This document shows, piece after piece, positions 27,599 through 36,219 of a stretch of DNA of 64,000 bases (positions within the stretch are counted from its first letter, which is position 1; each line of letters opens with the position of its first letter). The position numbers were made by a program, and so were the translations under genes. Under the pieces are notes generated by a model. It was not told the origin of the DNA. It did no database searches and saw only the letters and a program-made list of their open reading frames with translations. Location of the stretch: the NCBI GenBank assembly GCA_035293805.1, contig DATGMD010000036.1, forward strand, positions 8,852-72,851. Direction: 5' to 3'. Source of the DNA: JAJPHF01 sp035293805 (GTDB taxonomy: Bacteria; Chloroflexota; UBA6077; JAJPHF01).

Positions 27599-28288
27599 AT
27601 GGTGCGCATGGGGTCCCGAGCGATCAACCGCAGGGGGCGAGCGCGCGTGAGACACCGCGGAGCAGCGAGCGGCGGCCGGGCGCGCCGCGCGGCGCGCGGG
27701 CTGGCACTGGCGCTCGGGCTGTTCGTCATCGTGAGCGGCACCGGGCGGGCACAGGTCTATGCCGCCGACGGCGAATCGACGTTCGCGCAGACGACGGCTC
27801 CCACGAGCAGTGCCGCCGCTCCGGCGGCAGCCCCCGCCACAACCGCCGCGCCGGCCCTGGGGGCGCCGCGCTTCCCCAACCTCGGCCCCTCGCAGCCGGC
27901 ACCCGACACGGAAGGGCCGGCGCGGGCGAACTCGCCGTTGCCGCCCGGCCGCACGCAGCGCTGCCGCTGGGACCTGGCGGGGACCTGGGAGGGCCGCGGC
28001 CAGCAGACCGATCCGAGCAGCAATAGCTACGCCACGCGGCTGGTGGTGCAGCAGTACGGCAACTACCTAGCCGCCCAGCAAGCCAGCGACGGCATCAGCT
28101 ACTACGGCGTGTGTACGGGCGACCGCGTGGAGCTGGATGCTTACAGCAGCGACGGCACCTACATCGGCGTGCAGACCGGCACCGTGGACAACAGCGGCCG
28201 ACGCATCGAGTCGACCTGGGTCCTGTATCGCCCCGACTACGCGGCCGGCTACGAGACGCTGACGGCGGCCGGGCGCCCGTCGCACTAG
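27599..28288 (+). CDS. Secreted protein with novel C-terminal beta-domain (paralogue 2)
   Basis: 229 residues with a basic N-terminus, a hydrophobic segment ending near AQVYAA and a stalk rich in Ala, Pro and Thr. The C-terminal domain matches paralogue 1: CRWDLAGTWEGRGQQTDP, QQYGNYLAAQQASDGISYYG and VCTGDRVELDAYSSDGTYIG. It lacks a short insertion rich in Trp, Ser and Asn (WNSNPWAPNSG) that paralogue 1 carries before its last strand. It ends 3 bp before the histidine kinase, so it may be co-transcribed with it and could be a ligand-binding or accessory partner; this is inference. Confidence 0.7.
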   Translation: MVRMGSRAINRRGRARVRHRGAASGGRARRAARGLALALGLFVIVSGTGRAQVYAADGESTFAQTTAPTSSAAAPAAAPATTAAPALGAPRFPNLGPSQPAPDTEGPARANSPLPPGRTQRCRWDLAGTWEGRGQQTDPSSNSYATRLVVQQYGNYLAAQQASDGISYYGVCTGDRVELDAYSSDGTYIGVQTGTVDNSGRRIESTWVLYRPDYAAGYETLTAAGRPSH

Positions 28289-28291
28289 ACC

Positions 28292-29626
28292 ATGCCGGCT
28301 CGTCAGCGCTCGCCGATCCCCGTGCTCGCCGGCGCCTTCGCCGCGATCCTGCTCGTGCTCGGCTTGATGGTCGTGGCCAGCGCCCTCGCGGGCCGCGCAT
28401 TGGTCAGCCGCTACGAGACCGAGGTGCGCCTAGCCGAGCTAGCCTTTGAGGCCGACCGCCTCCAGACGCGCGTTAGCGAGCAAGCCAATACCTACCAGGA
28501 CTTCCTCCGCACGCCCGCGCCAATCCGCTTGCAGCTCTACCGCGCCGCCCACCAGGCCGTCTTCGACCAGCTCGTCAGCATGCGCCAGGCCGCGCCCGTG
28601 CGCGCCGAGCTGACGGCCGCCCTGGACAACATCGCCGCGGTGGGAACGCGCTGGGACGCGGAGCTGGGGGAGAGCGCGCGCTTAAGCGCCGGTCCGCCGT
28701 CCCCCGAGGCGGCCGCCGAGCTGAGCGGCCGCGCCGACGCGCTGGCGGGCGAGTACGGCGACGCGATCCGTGCCTACCAGGAGCAGCTCGACAACGTGCG
28801 CACCGCGAACCGCGAGACGGGCCAGGCGGCGGTCGACCAGTTTCAGCTCGTGGTCCGCCTGGGAGGCCTAATCGGCGGGTTACTGGTGGTGGGCGTGGGG
28901 CTGGTCACGGCCCTAACCATCCGCCGCTCGGTTGAGGAGCTAGCGGCGTCGCGGCGGGCCATCGTGCACGCGCAGGAGACGGTGCGGCGCGACGTGGCCG
29001 AGCGGCTGCACGGCGAGGTGCAGGGCAAGCTGCTGGCGCTGGAGCTGCAGCTGCGGCAGGCGGCGGACACCATCCCGCGCGATCCAGCGGGCGCCGTGGC
29101 CGAGGTGCGCTCCGTCGTCGGGCGGCTAGAGGCGGTGCGCGAGACCACCCGCGCCGTGAGCCATCAGCTCCACCCCGCTATCTTGCGCATGGGGCTGCCC
29201 GCGGCGCTCCGCTCACTGCGTGACTCGCTGGAGCCCGCTGTCACGGTCGAGCTGGACGTGGCGCCCGAGGTGGAGGCGCGCGAGCTGCGGCGCTCGTTCG
29301 GCGTGGCCGCCGACCACGCACCCCCGCCGCTGCCCGAGGACGTGCGGCTGGCGCTCTACCGGCTAGTGCAGGAGGGCGTGAACAACGCCGTGCATCACGG
29401 CGGGGTGGCCGAGGTGGCGGTGCGGCTCTGGTCGCCACGTCCCGACCAGCTCGCGGTGAGCGTCGAGGACCACGGGCAGGGCTTTGGCCGCGCGCGCCCC
29501 ACGGGCCTGGGGCTGGCAAGCCTGCGCGGCGCGATGGAGGCGCTCGGCGGCCGGCTGGAGGTGGCGAGCGGGCCGGCGAGCGGTACGCGCGTGCTCGCCG
29601 TCGTGCCGCTGAACGGGCAAGAGTAA
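28292..29626 (+). CDS. Sensor histidine kinase, HisKA_3/NarX type
   Basis: A 444-residue membrane kinase. An N-terminal transmembrane helix (residues about 11-34), an extracytoplasmic helical sensor of CHASE3-like composition and a second helix (LIGGLLVVGVGLVTALTI) are followed by a HisKA_3 phospho-acceptor segment VRRDVAERLHGEVQGKLLAL (His in ERLHGE). The ATPase domain shows LVQEGVNNAVHHGG (N box), VEDHGQGF (G1) and GLGLASLRGAMEALGG (G2). It should phosphorylate a LuxR/NarL-type response regulator, but none is adjacent, so the partner is encoded elsewhere. Confidence 0.9.
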   Translation: MPARQRSPIPVLAGAFAAILLVLGLMVVASALAGRALVSRYETEVRLAELAFEADRLQTRVSEQANTYQDFLRTPAPIRLQLYRAAHQAVFDQLVSMRQAAPVRAELTAALDNIAAVGTRWDAELGESARLSAGPPSPEAAAELSGRADALAGEYGDAIRAYQEQLDNVRTANRETGQAAVDQFQLVVRLGGLIGGLLVVGVGLVTALTIRRSVEELAASRRAIVHAQETVRRDVAERLHGEVQGKLLALELQLRQAADTIPRDPAGAVAEVRSVVGRLEAVRETTRAVSHQLHPAILRMGLPAALRSLRDSLEPAVTVELDVAPEVEARELRRSFGVAADHAPPPLPEDVRLALYRLVQEGVNNAVHHGGVAEVAVRLWSPRPDQLAVSVEDHGQGFGRARPTGLGLASLRGAMEALGGRLEVASGPASGTRVLAVVPLNGQE

Positions 29627-29667
29627 ACTCGCTATCCGGAGCTGCCCGTCTCTCCAGGCGGCCATGT

Positions 29668-29883
29668 TCAGGCGGGGCCGAGGTTCCCTGCTTGGTCCGC
29701 CCGCACGGCGAGCGTGATGTGGTCCTCGATCACCCCGTGCACCGCGCGCCGCGGCACCCAAATGTCGCGCTTCAGGGTGCGATCGATCCAGAGGGCATCC
29801 GCCGTCACTTCCTTCACTCGGCCAACGAAGAGGCCATCGCTGCCGAAGACCTCCATGCCAACGCGGATGGGCTGCTCTGCCAT
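29668..29883 (-). CDS. DUF2171/PRC-barrel-like small protein
   Basis: 71 residues: IRVGMEVFGSDGLFVGRVKE, then TADALWIDRTLKRDIWVPRR and EDHITLAVRADQAGNLG. The G-x-E-V-x-x-x-D-G-x-x-x-G pattern and the VPxxAV strand are typical of DUF2171 and PRC-barrel proteins, which are common in Chloroflexota and Deinococci. They are small cytoplasmic beta-barrels of unclear role. It is convergent with the kinase gene. Confidence 0.8.
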   Translation of the reverse strand: MAEQPIRVGMEVFGSDGLFVGRVKEVTADALWIDRTLKRDIWVPRRAVHGVIEDHITLAVRADQAGNLGPA

Positions 29884-30029
29884 CTGCTCCGCCCCTGGGA
29901 CCGCCGCACCGCGCGCCGCGGCCTCCGGATTGTCCCGCTCGTCCCGCCGCTATGCTACGCTTTCCGGTACGCGGTAACCAGTCAGCGCCTGGCTTCGCTC
30001 GGCCAGCCCGCGGTCCGGGGGTACAGCGC

Positions 30030-30554
30030 ATGGACGACCTGCTGACGCTCGCGGTGCCCGTCTGGAATCTCGCCCTGCGCTGCGTCGTCATCTATGGCGC
30101 GCTCTTGGTCGGGCTACGCCTCACGGGTAAACGGGAGCTGGGCCAGTTCACGGTCTTCGACCTCGTGCTCGTCTTGCTCGTCGCCAACGCGGTGCAGCCG
30201 GCTATGACCGGGCCCGACAGCTCGCTGGTTGGGGGGCTCGTCATCATCGTGGTCTTGCTGGCGGTGAACGCCCTGGTGGGACAGCTGCGGCTGCGGAGCC
30301 CGCGCCTCAACGCGCTGCTCCGCGGTCACCCGGCCGTGCTCGTCGAAGACGGACACTGGCTCGACGCCGCCCTCCGCCATGAGGGGGTGGACCGGGAGGA
30401 CGTTCTTATGGCCATCCGCGAGCACGGGGTAGATAGCGTAGAGGACGTGAAGCTCGCCGTCTTGGAGCTCGACGGGACGGTTAGCGTGGTCCCGAAGGAT
30501 AGCCCCACGATCCGAACGCGCCGGCGGGTGCGCTACGCGCGGCACGGACTGTGA
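30030..30554 (+). CDS. DUF421/YetF-family membrane protein
   Basis: 174 residues with about three N-terminal membrane helices (ALRCVVIYGALLVGLRLTGK, FTVFDLVLVLLVANAVQPAM and GGLVIIVVLLAVNALVGQL) and a cytoplasmic C-terminal alpha/beta domain. Motifs GKRELGQFTVFDLV and HPAVLVEDG are hallmarks of the YetF/YkjA family. It belongs to a spore-associated and general bacterial family of unknown biochemical role. An upstream in-frame start at 29952 adds a non-conserved stretch and is rejected. The ribosome-binding site is weak. Confidence 0.87.
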   Translation: MDDLLTLAVPVWNLALRCVVIYGALLVGLRLTGKRELGQFTVFDLVLVLLVANAVQPAMTGPDSSLVGGLVIIVVLLAVNALVGQLRLRSPRLNALLRGHPAVLVEDGHWLDAALRHEGVDREDVLMAIREHGVDSVEDVKLAVLELDGTVSVVPKDSPTIRTRRRVRYARHGL

Positions 30555-30627
30555 GCGGCTAGGGAGCGGTTCAACTGCCCCGGCCGGCGAGACATTCGCC
30601 CCGGCGGTCCATGGAGCGGAGGGTGTC

Positions 30628-31110
30628 ATGACGAAGGCGACGTTGCGCTGGCTGGTGCTGCTCCTGATGTTGGGCGGGCTCGTCCTGCACGGCCCTAGCC
30701 CGGCTCGGGCGGCGGACGACGACTGTAGCGGGGTGAGCGACTGGGTGGATTACCTCTACCAGATGCGTGATCAGGCGGATGATCTCTCGCAGCGCGAGGC
30801 GGATTTGAGCCGTGACGACGGCCTGACTACCGAGGAGCTGGCCGCGGGGCTGGCCGCGGTCGCGAACGACCGCGAGGCGCTCAGCGAAGAGTTCCAGCAG
30901 CATCCCGTCCCGCCGGCGGCCGAGGCGGTCCAGACCGCCTACGCGCTCGCCTGGGAGCTAGACGGGCTCGTCGGCAACGCTTATCTGCGCGCGGTGCGAT
31001 CGGACGACGAGCGCCTGCGCGGGCTGGCGGATGGCTACTCGGAGGCGAGCGGGACAATTACCACCCGGGCGGCCCAGCTCTTGGACCAGCTCCTGGAGCG
31101 CTGCCGCTAG
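30628..31110 (+). CDS. Exported helical hypothetical protein
   Basis: 160 residues. The N-terminus TLRWLVLLLMLGGLVLHG ending PARA is a clear signal peptide (cleavage near residue 28). The mature part is acidic and predicted to be helical (YLYQMRDQADDLSQREADLS and VANDREALSEEF). It contains two cysteines, one just after the signal sequence and one near the C-terminus, that could form a disulfide. GGAGGG precedes the ATG. I do not recognise a family. Confidence 0.65.
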   Translation: MTKATLRWLVLLLMLGGLVLHGPSPARAADDDCSGVSDWVDYLYQMRDQADDLSQREADLSRDDGLTTEELAAGLAAVANDREALSEEFQQHPVPPAAEAVQTAYALAWELDGLVGNAYLRAVRSDDERLRGLADGYSEASGTITTRAAQLLDQLLERCR

Positions 31111-31159
31111 CCGGCCGTCGCGAGCAGTTGACACGGGTTGCGACCTCGCGCGTGGTTCC

Positions 31160-31594
31160 ATGGCACCGTTCATGCCCAAGAGGGCTGTCCCCGGGCGGCT
31201 ATCATCCATAGACTGCCTGGCAAGGGCCAGCGAGAGGAGCCAGCAGGCGGTGTTCGGCGAACTGGCGCTCCGCTTCGTGATCGGGGGCCTCGTCGTCTCC
31301 GGCTTTGCGGTCCTCGGCGAGATGCTGACGCCCAAGCGGTTTGCGGGTATCTTCGGGGCCGCCCCGTCCGTCGCGCTGGCCACCCTGGGCATGGCCTTCG
31401 TCACGCAGAGCGGGGAGTACGTCTCGGCCGAAGGGCGCTCCATGATGGCCGGCGCGGTTGCCTTCTGTCTCTACAGTCTGGTGGCCCGGCGCTTGTTGGT
31501 GGCTCATGGGGCGCCAGCGTTGGCGGCCGCCAGCTTCCTCTGGGCGGTCTGGCTGGCCGTGGCCGTTGCGCTGTGGGGAGTCTTCCTGCGGTGA
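31160..31594 (+). CDS. DUF3147-family membrane protein (first of a pair)
   Basis: 144 residues with four predicted membrane helices. The pattern ELALRFVIGGLVVSGFAVLG, then FAGIFGAAPSVALATLGMAF and GRSMMAGAVAFCLYSL is typical of DUF3147 proteins. The family is found in many bacteria and is of unknown function. The start at 31160 is uncertain because there is no clear ribosome-binding site; an ATG at 31172 is the alternative. It overlaps the next gene by 4 bp (GTGA), implying translational coupling. Confidence 0.8.
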   Translation: MAPFMPKRAVPGRLSSIDCLARASERSQQAVFGELALRFVIGGLVVSGFAVLGEMLTPKRFAGIFGAAPSVALATLGMAFVTQSGEYVSAEGRSMMAGAVAFCLYSLVARRLLVAHGAPALAAASFLWAVWLAVAVALWGVFLR

Positions 31595-32013
31595 AGCTGC
31601 TGGCGGGCGTAGGGCTGGATCCGGGGCGAGCCGGCCGCACATCGTGGCGGGCGTATGCCGTTCGCTTCGTATTCGGCGGCGTCGTGACGGCGTGCACCGG
31701 CCTCGTGGCCCACGCGTTCGGGCCGGCGGTGGGCGGGCTCTTTCTCGCGTTCCCCGCCATCCTGCCCGCCAGTATCACCCTCATCGAAGATCGGGAGGGG
31801 AAGCGGAGCGCCGCGGACGACTGCGCGGGCGCCGTGCTGGGCAGCGTCGGTCTGCTCGCCTTCGGCGCTGTCGTCTGGGCGCTCGCGCCACGCCTTGCCG
31901 CGTGGCAAGTCCTCGGCTGCGCCACCGTCGCGTGGCTCGCCGTCGCGGTGGCGCTCTGGCGCCTGCTGGCGGCAGTCACCGGCGAGCAGACCGACGGGGG
32001 ACAGTCGGATTGA
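31591..32013 (+). CDS. DUF3147-family membrane protein (second of a pair)
   Basis: 140 residues from a GTG at 31591, overlapping the preceding stop by 4 bp. The sequence shows YAVRFVFGGVVTACTGLVA, then AVGGLFLAFPAILPASITLI and LLAFGAVVWAL, again the DUF3147 pattern with four helices but a distinct subfamily from its neighbour. Tandem genes suggest a heteromeric membrane complex. GGGGAG lies within the end of the first gene as its ribosome-binding site. Confidence 0.8.
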   Translation: MKLLAGVGLDPGRAGRTSWRAYAVRFVFGGVVTACTGLVAHAFGPAVGGLFLAFPAILPASITLIEDREGKRSAADDCAGAVLGSVGLLAFGAVVWALAPRLAAWQVLGCATVAWLAVAVALWRLLAAVTGEQTDGGQSD

Positions 32014-32058
32014 CCCGAGCGAGCGGCGACGCGATTTGCTCCCGGTGGCTGCTCGGCG

Positions 32059-33342
32059 CTACGCACGGCGCGGCGCCTGCTCCGGCGTCTCGGCCGAGAT
32101 CCGGAGCAGGAGGCCGAGCAGCACGAAGTTCGCCAGCAGCGCGCTGCCACCATAGCTTACGAAGGGGAGCGGGATGCCGGTCAGCGGCAGCAACCGCGTC
32201 GTGCCACCCAGAATCACGAGGGCCTGCAGCGCCAGGACTGTGCTCAGCCCGGTCGCCAGCAGCTGCAAATAGGCGTCGGGGGCTCGCAGCGCGATGCGGT
32301 AGCCCCGGTACACCAGCAACAGGTACAGCATGACGAGCCCAAGGGTCCCCAGGAGGCCCAGCTCCTCGCCGATGGCCGCGATGATGAAGTCGGTGTACAC
32401 GGCGGGAATGTACTCGGGATAGCCGTAGCCGAGGCCAGAGCCGAGCACGCCGCCGGCGCCGAGGGCGATGAGCGCCTGCACGACTTGATAGCCCCGGCCC
32501 TGCGCGTCGGCCCACGGGTCCAGCCAGATCGCCACGCGGTCGCGCACGTGCCCAAACAGCCGGTACGCGGCCAGGCTACCCACGGCGAAGGCCGCCAGCC
32601 CCGTGACGACAAACCGCGCCTGCCCCGTCGCGACGTACAGCAGGGCCAGGAACAGCCCGAAGTAGAGCAGCGCCGCGCCCAGCTCGGTGTGCGCCACCAC
32701 CAGGCCAAGCGCCAACAGCACCATGATCAGCAGCGGCACGAGATACGGCAGGGCCGGTAGCTGCCACGGCCCGAGGCGCGGTCCGGCCAGCGTGATCAGC
32801 TCCCGCTTCTCCGCGAGGTAGCTCGCGACGAAGATGACCAGCAAGACCTTGAAGACCTCGGACGGCTGAAAGTACACGCCGCCGGCGCCGAGCCACCAGC
32901 GCATGCCGCTACCGTTGAGGTCCACGCCGAAGACGAAGGTCGCCAAAATGAGCGCGCAGCCGAGCGCCGCCCAGGTGTACTTGTACTGCGCCAGCCACTC
33001 GAGGCTCGGCAGCAAGGTGAGTGTGGCGATCAGCGCCGTGGCGCCCAGCGCGATCCAGAGGGCCTGGCGGCCGAAGAGTGCGGGCTCCAGCCGAGCGATC
33101 ATCACCAGCCCGAGCGCGGAGAGCATGGCGCTAGTGGGCACCAGCAGTTGATCCGCGCGCGCCCAGCGCCAGGCCAAGAACCCGTGGAGCGCGAGCAGCG
33201 CCAGGGCAAAGATGAGGCATGGTCCCCACGCCGCCTGGGCGACGGGGAGGTTCTGGGTCAGAGCCAGCTCGACGACCCCGACCGCGAGGAAGAGCACGGC
33301 GAAGACGAGAAGAGCCAGCTCGCTCCAACGCCCTGCCCGCAT
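32059..33342 (-). CDS. FtsW/RodA/SpoVE-family lipid II polymerase
   Basis: A 427-residue SEDS-family membrane protein with about ten helices. The conserved segments are GSGMRWWLGAGGVYFQPSEV (extracellular loop and PSE motif), then VVAHTELGAALLYFGLFLAL and GEELGLLGTLGLVMLYLLLV, with GIPLPFVSYGGSAL near the C-terminus. SEDS proteins polymerise peptidoglycan glycan strands with a cognate class B penicillin-binding protein; none is adjacent. The start at 33342 has GGGAGGG; a longer start at 33384 adds 14 arginine-rich residues. Whether it is FtsW or RodA cannot be decided from context. Confidence 0.9.
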   Translation of the reverse strand: MRAGRWSELALLVFAVLFLAVGVVELALTQNLPVAQAAWGPCLIFALALLALHGFLAWRWARADQLLVPTSAMLSALGLVMIARLEPALFGRQALWIALGATALIATLTLLPSLEWLAQYKYTWAALGCALILATFVFGVDLNGSGMRWWLGAGGVYFQPSEVFKVLLVIFVASYLAEKRELITLAGPRLGPWQLPALPYLVPLLIMVLLALGLVVAHTELGAALLYFGLFLALLYVATGQARFVVTGLAAFAVGSLAAYRLFGHVRDRVAIWLDPWADAQGRGYQVVQALIALGAGGVLGSGLGYGYPEYIPAVYTDFIIAAIGEELGLLGTLGLVMLYLLLVYRGYRIALRAPDAYLQLLATGLSTVLALQALVILGGTTRLLPLTGIPLPFVSYGGSALLANFVLLGLLLRISAETPEQAPRRA

Positions 33343-33562
33343 CCTGGGCCCCCTCCCGAATCCGCGCCAGCGCGGTCGTGACAACTGGCCGCGCCCGACG
33401 TACTTTAGGCTACCCGTCGGGGCTCGCGCCCCAATACCCCATAGGGCTGGCGGCGCGGCGGGGGCGCGCGCCCGATTTCTTAAGGAAATGCTCAGCCGCT
33501 CCTCATCCCGTGCTCAGTTCCGGTCAACCGCGAGCCTGTATCATGCGGCGTGAGGAGAATCG

Positions 33563-34144
33563 ATGCCGCCACCCCAGCTCGCATCGGTCGATGGCGCACC
33601 ATCCCACGCCAGCTGCCAGCGGCCATGGGGTCGGCTCGCGCTGCTGGGCGGGACCGGTGTCGCGGCGCTGGCGGCGCTCGGGCTGCTGGTGCTCGGCGGC
33701 CTGGGTCAGCGGCTGCCGTGGGGGCCATGGCGGAGCGCAGGGCTGCCGCCCTTCAAGGAGGTCGTGTACCAACACCCCCTGACGGTGCTCGGGCGCGACT
33801 TCGTGATCGCCCCGACCGACGCCACCCCGGACCAGATCGAGCGGGTGTTGCTGGCGGTAGCGGACGAGGACACGAGCGCGGTGCTGCGGCTCAACCTGTT
33901 CACCAGCGAAGAGGCGGCCCAGACACGCCGGCAGCTGATCGCCACCGGCGTGTACCCGCGGAGTGAGGATGACTACGACGGCGCGGATCCCGACCCGCCG
34001 GAGTGGGCCGCCGTGTACCCGTACTACGTTGGGATCTATACGCGCGATCCCGCCCGGCAGGTCCATCAGTTGAGCATCTGCCTGGACGATCCGGACCATT
34101 CCCACTGTACCGTGCGGCGGTATCCGCTTCCCGCCGGCCGGTGA
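33563..34144 (+). CDS. Membrane-anchored hypothetical protein
   Basis: 193 residues. A single N-terminal membrane helix (ALLGGTGVAALAALGLLVLG) precedes an extracytoplasmic domain rich in beta-structure: GRDFVIAPTDATPDQIERVL, SAVLRLNLFTSEEAAQTRRQ, and YYVGIYTRDPARQVHQLSIC. Two cysteines near the C-terminus (CLDDPDHSHC) may form a disulfide. GAGGAG precedes the ATG. The family is not recognised. It lies 18 bp before the large secreted gene and is probably in the same unit. Confidence 0.65.
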   Translation: MPPPQLASVDGAPSHASCQRPWGRLALLGGTGVAALAALGLLVLGGLGQRLPWGPWRSAGLPPFKEVVYQHPLTVLGRDFVIAPTDATPDQIERVLLAVADEDTSAVLRLNLFTSEEAAQTRRQLIATGVYPRSEDDYDGADPDPPEWAAVYPYYVGIYTRDPARQVHQLSICLDDPDHSHCTVRRYPLPAGR

Positions 34145-34162
34145 AGCGGCTAGGAGACCCGG

Positions 34163-36115
34163 ATGATTAGCGTGCCCGCGCCCTGCGCGCCGGCCCGCGG
34201 CCTCCTCGCCCTGCTGCTCGGGCTGGCCGTCCTCGGCGGTGGCCTGGCGCCGCCTCCCGCGGCGGCCCAGGGGCCCGGCATTCAGCTCGTCGTGGAGGAG
34301 CCGGCGGCCGCGAGCGCGGTCCAGCAGCTCGTCGAGATCAGCGGCTGGGCAGTCGACCCCGCTAGCCCCACCGACAGCGGCATCAGCCCCGATGCCGTGG
34401 AGGTCTGGCTCGGCCCCGCCGGCACGGGGCAGCGACTGGGCCAGGCCGGCTATGGCGACCCCCGACCCGACGTCGCCGACCGCTTCGGCAGCGATCGCTT
34501 TCGGCTGTCGGGCTTCCGCTACTTCTGGAATAGCTGCGACGCGCCACCGGGGCCGAACCTTCTCACGATCACGGCCCGTGGCACGGCCAGCCCGAGCCGG
34601 ATCGCCACCGCCACGGTGCCGGTCACGATCGAGAGCTGCCAGCTGGCGGTCGGCGACACGGTCACGGGCCAGATGATCACGAGCGGCCAGGCGGACCCGT
34701 GGACCTTCGAGGGAACCGCTGGCCAACGCGTGAGCATCACGCTCGACGGCTATGAATACGGCGGCTGGGACCCGTTCCTGGAGTTGATCGCGCCCGACGG
34801 CACGCGGGAGGACCAGGACGACGATAGCGGCCCGGATCTCGATTCGTGGCTGAGCCGACGGCTCGGCCAGAGCGGCACGTACACTGTGCGGGCGCACCCG
34901 TTCAGCAACGCCGGCTGCACGGGCGACTACACGCTGCTCGGCTGGCTAGGCCCCGCGGAGCGCAGCGATCCCAACCGCGCGGCGGGCCCGTTGGGCACCA
35001 CGACCCAGTTCGCCTATCGCGGCTCCTTACGGGAGTTCGGCGAGCGCCAGCCCTGGACGTTCGAGGGGGCGGCCGGCCAGGAATTGATCGTGTACCTGCC
35101 CCGCAACGTGGGCAGCAGCCTCGCGCCGCACCTCGCGCTGCTGGGGCCTGACGGCCGCGTGCTGGCGGAGGACGAACAGAGCGGCGGCGGGGTGAACGCC
35201 TTCCTCCAAGGGATCCTGCCCGCAGACGGCACCTACACGCTCGAGGCCCGCTCGGCGCGCGACGATTGTGGTGGCGACTACGTCCTGCGGGTGGAGCCCG
35301 ACTGGGGCGACCAGAGCCAGCTGCGCGGGAACCTGGCCTTCGACGCACCGGTGACGGGCAGTCTCTCCCGCGACGTCCGGCGAGACGTGTGGAGCTTCCC
35401 CACGACGGCGGGGGAGCGGGTCACGCTGCTGGCGGAGACGAACGGGCCGACGCGGCTGCAAGTCGCCGCGCCGAGCGGCGATTGGGAGCAGGAACAAGCC
35501 TCGCCGGGGCGGCCGCTGGCGCTGTCGTTCGAGCCCGCCGAGAGCGGGACATACGCCGCCGTCGTCTTCGTCGACACGAGCCAGCCCATCGACTACCAGC
35601 TGACCCTGCAGCGGGGCTACGGGGCGCTCGTCAGCACGAAGGGGCCGGTCCCGCTCGGCCAGCCCGTGTCGGGGGAGATCCACTATCCGAGGGGGCGGGA
35701 CCTGTACACGTTCACGGGACAGGCGGGCCAGCAGGTGCGGATCGCCCTCGATCAGGCGACGGCCAGAAGCCCCCTCGACCCGTACCTGGAGCTGCAAGAC
35801 CCGACCGGCCGGACCATCGCCGAGGACGATGACAGCGGCGGCGGGCCGAACGGGGTCAACGCCTTGATCCAGGTCCCGCTACCCGTGACCGGCCAGTACA
35901 CGATCGTGGCGCGGGGTTTCGAGGACACCGCCGGGCCCTACGTGCTCAACGTGACGCTGAGCCCGCCTACCCCGTCGGGTCCTGCGACCACCCCGACGCC
36001 AGCGGCGCCAGCTCCCGCGACCACCCCGACGCCGGCGCCGCCAGGCCCTACCCCCGGCCCGTCACCCGCGCCGCCACACACGCCAGTGAGCCCACCGCCG
36101 GGGCCGCGCCGCTAA
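34163..36115 (+). CDS. Large secreted protein with N-terminal shared beta-domain and repeated PPC domains
   Basis: 650 residues with a signal peptide ending near AAAQG. The N-terminal domain (QQLVEISGWAVDPASPTDSG, then SGFRYFWNSCDAPPGPNLLT) is the same module found at 17049 and 18149. It is followed by four pre-peptidase C-terminal-like beta domains, with QMITSGQADPWTFEGTAGQR, EFGERQPWTFEGAAGQEL, a degenerate middle copy and YTFTGQAGQQVRIALDQAT; three contain an aspartate-rich turn such as EDDDSGGG. The C-terminus is a Pro/Thr/Ala-rich tail of about 50 residues. PPC domains often bind carbohydrate or aid secretion of proteases, but no peptidase domain is present. It is likely a surface adhesin or scaffold. 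Confidence 0.75.
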   Translation: MISVPAPCAPARGLLALLLGLAVLGGGLAPPPAAAQGPGIQLVVEEPAAASAVQQLVEISGWAVDPASPTDSGISPDAVEVWLGPAGTGQRLGQAGYGDPRPDVADRFGSDRFRLSGFRYFWNSCDAPPGPNLLTITARGTASPSRIATATVPVTIESCQLAVGDTVTGQMITSGQADPWTFEGTAGQRVSITLDGYEYGGWDPFLELIAPDGTREDQDDDSGPDLDSWLSRRLGQSGTYTVRAHPFSNAGCTGDYTLLGWLGPAERSDPNRAAGPLGTTTQFAYRGSLREFGERQPWTFEGAAGQELIVYLPRNVGSSLAPHLALLGPDGRVLAEDEQSGGGVNAFLQGILPADGTYTLEARSARDDCGGDYVLRVEPDWGDQSQLRGNLAFDAPVTGSLSRDVRRDVWSFPTTAGERVTLLAETNGPTRLQVAAPSGDWEQEQASPGRPLALSFEPAESGTYAAVVFVDTSQPIDYQLTLQRGYGALVSTKGPVPLGQPVSGEIHYPRGRDLYTFTGQAGQQVRIALDQATARSPLDPYLELQDPTGRTIAEDDDSGGGPNGVNALIQVPLPVTGQYTIVARGFEDTAGPYVLNVTLSPPTPSGPATTPTPAAPAPATTPTPAPPGPTPGPSPAPPHTPVSPPPGPRR

Positions 36116-36219
36116 TCGAGCGGTCGAGGAGCCGCGGAGCCGTCCCGCCCACGTCCGACGCGGGGCAGGCACCGCGCGCGGCTCGGCTGGGCACGTGCCA
36201 TGCCTGCGCCTCGGCGCGG

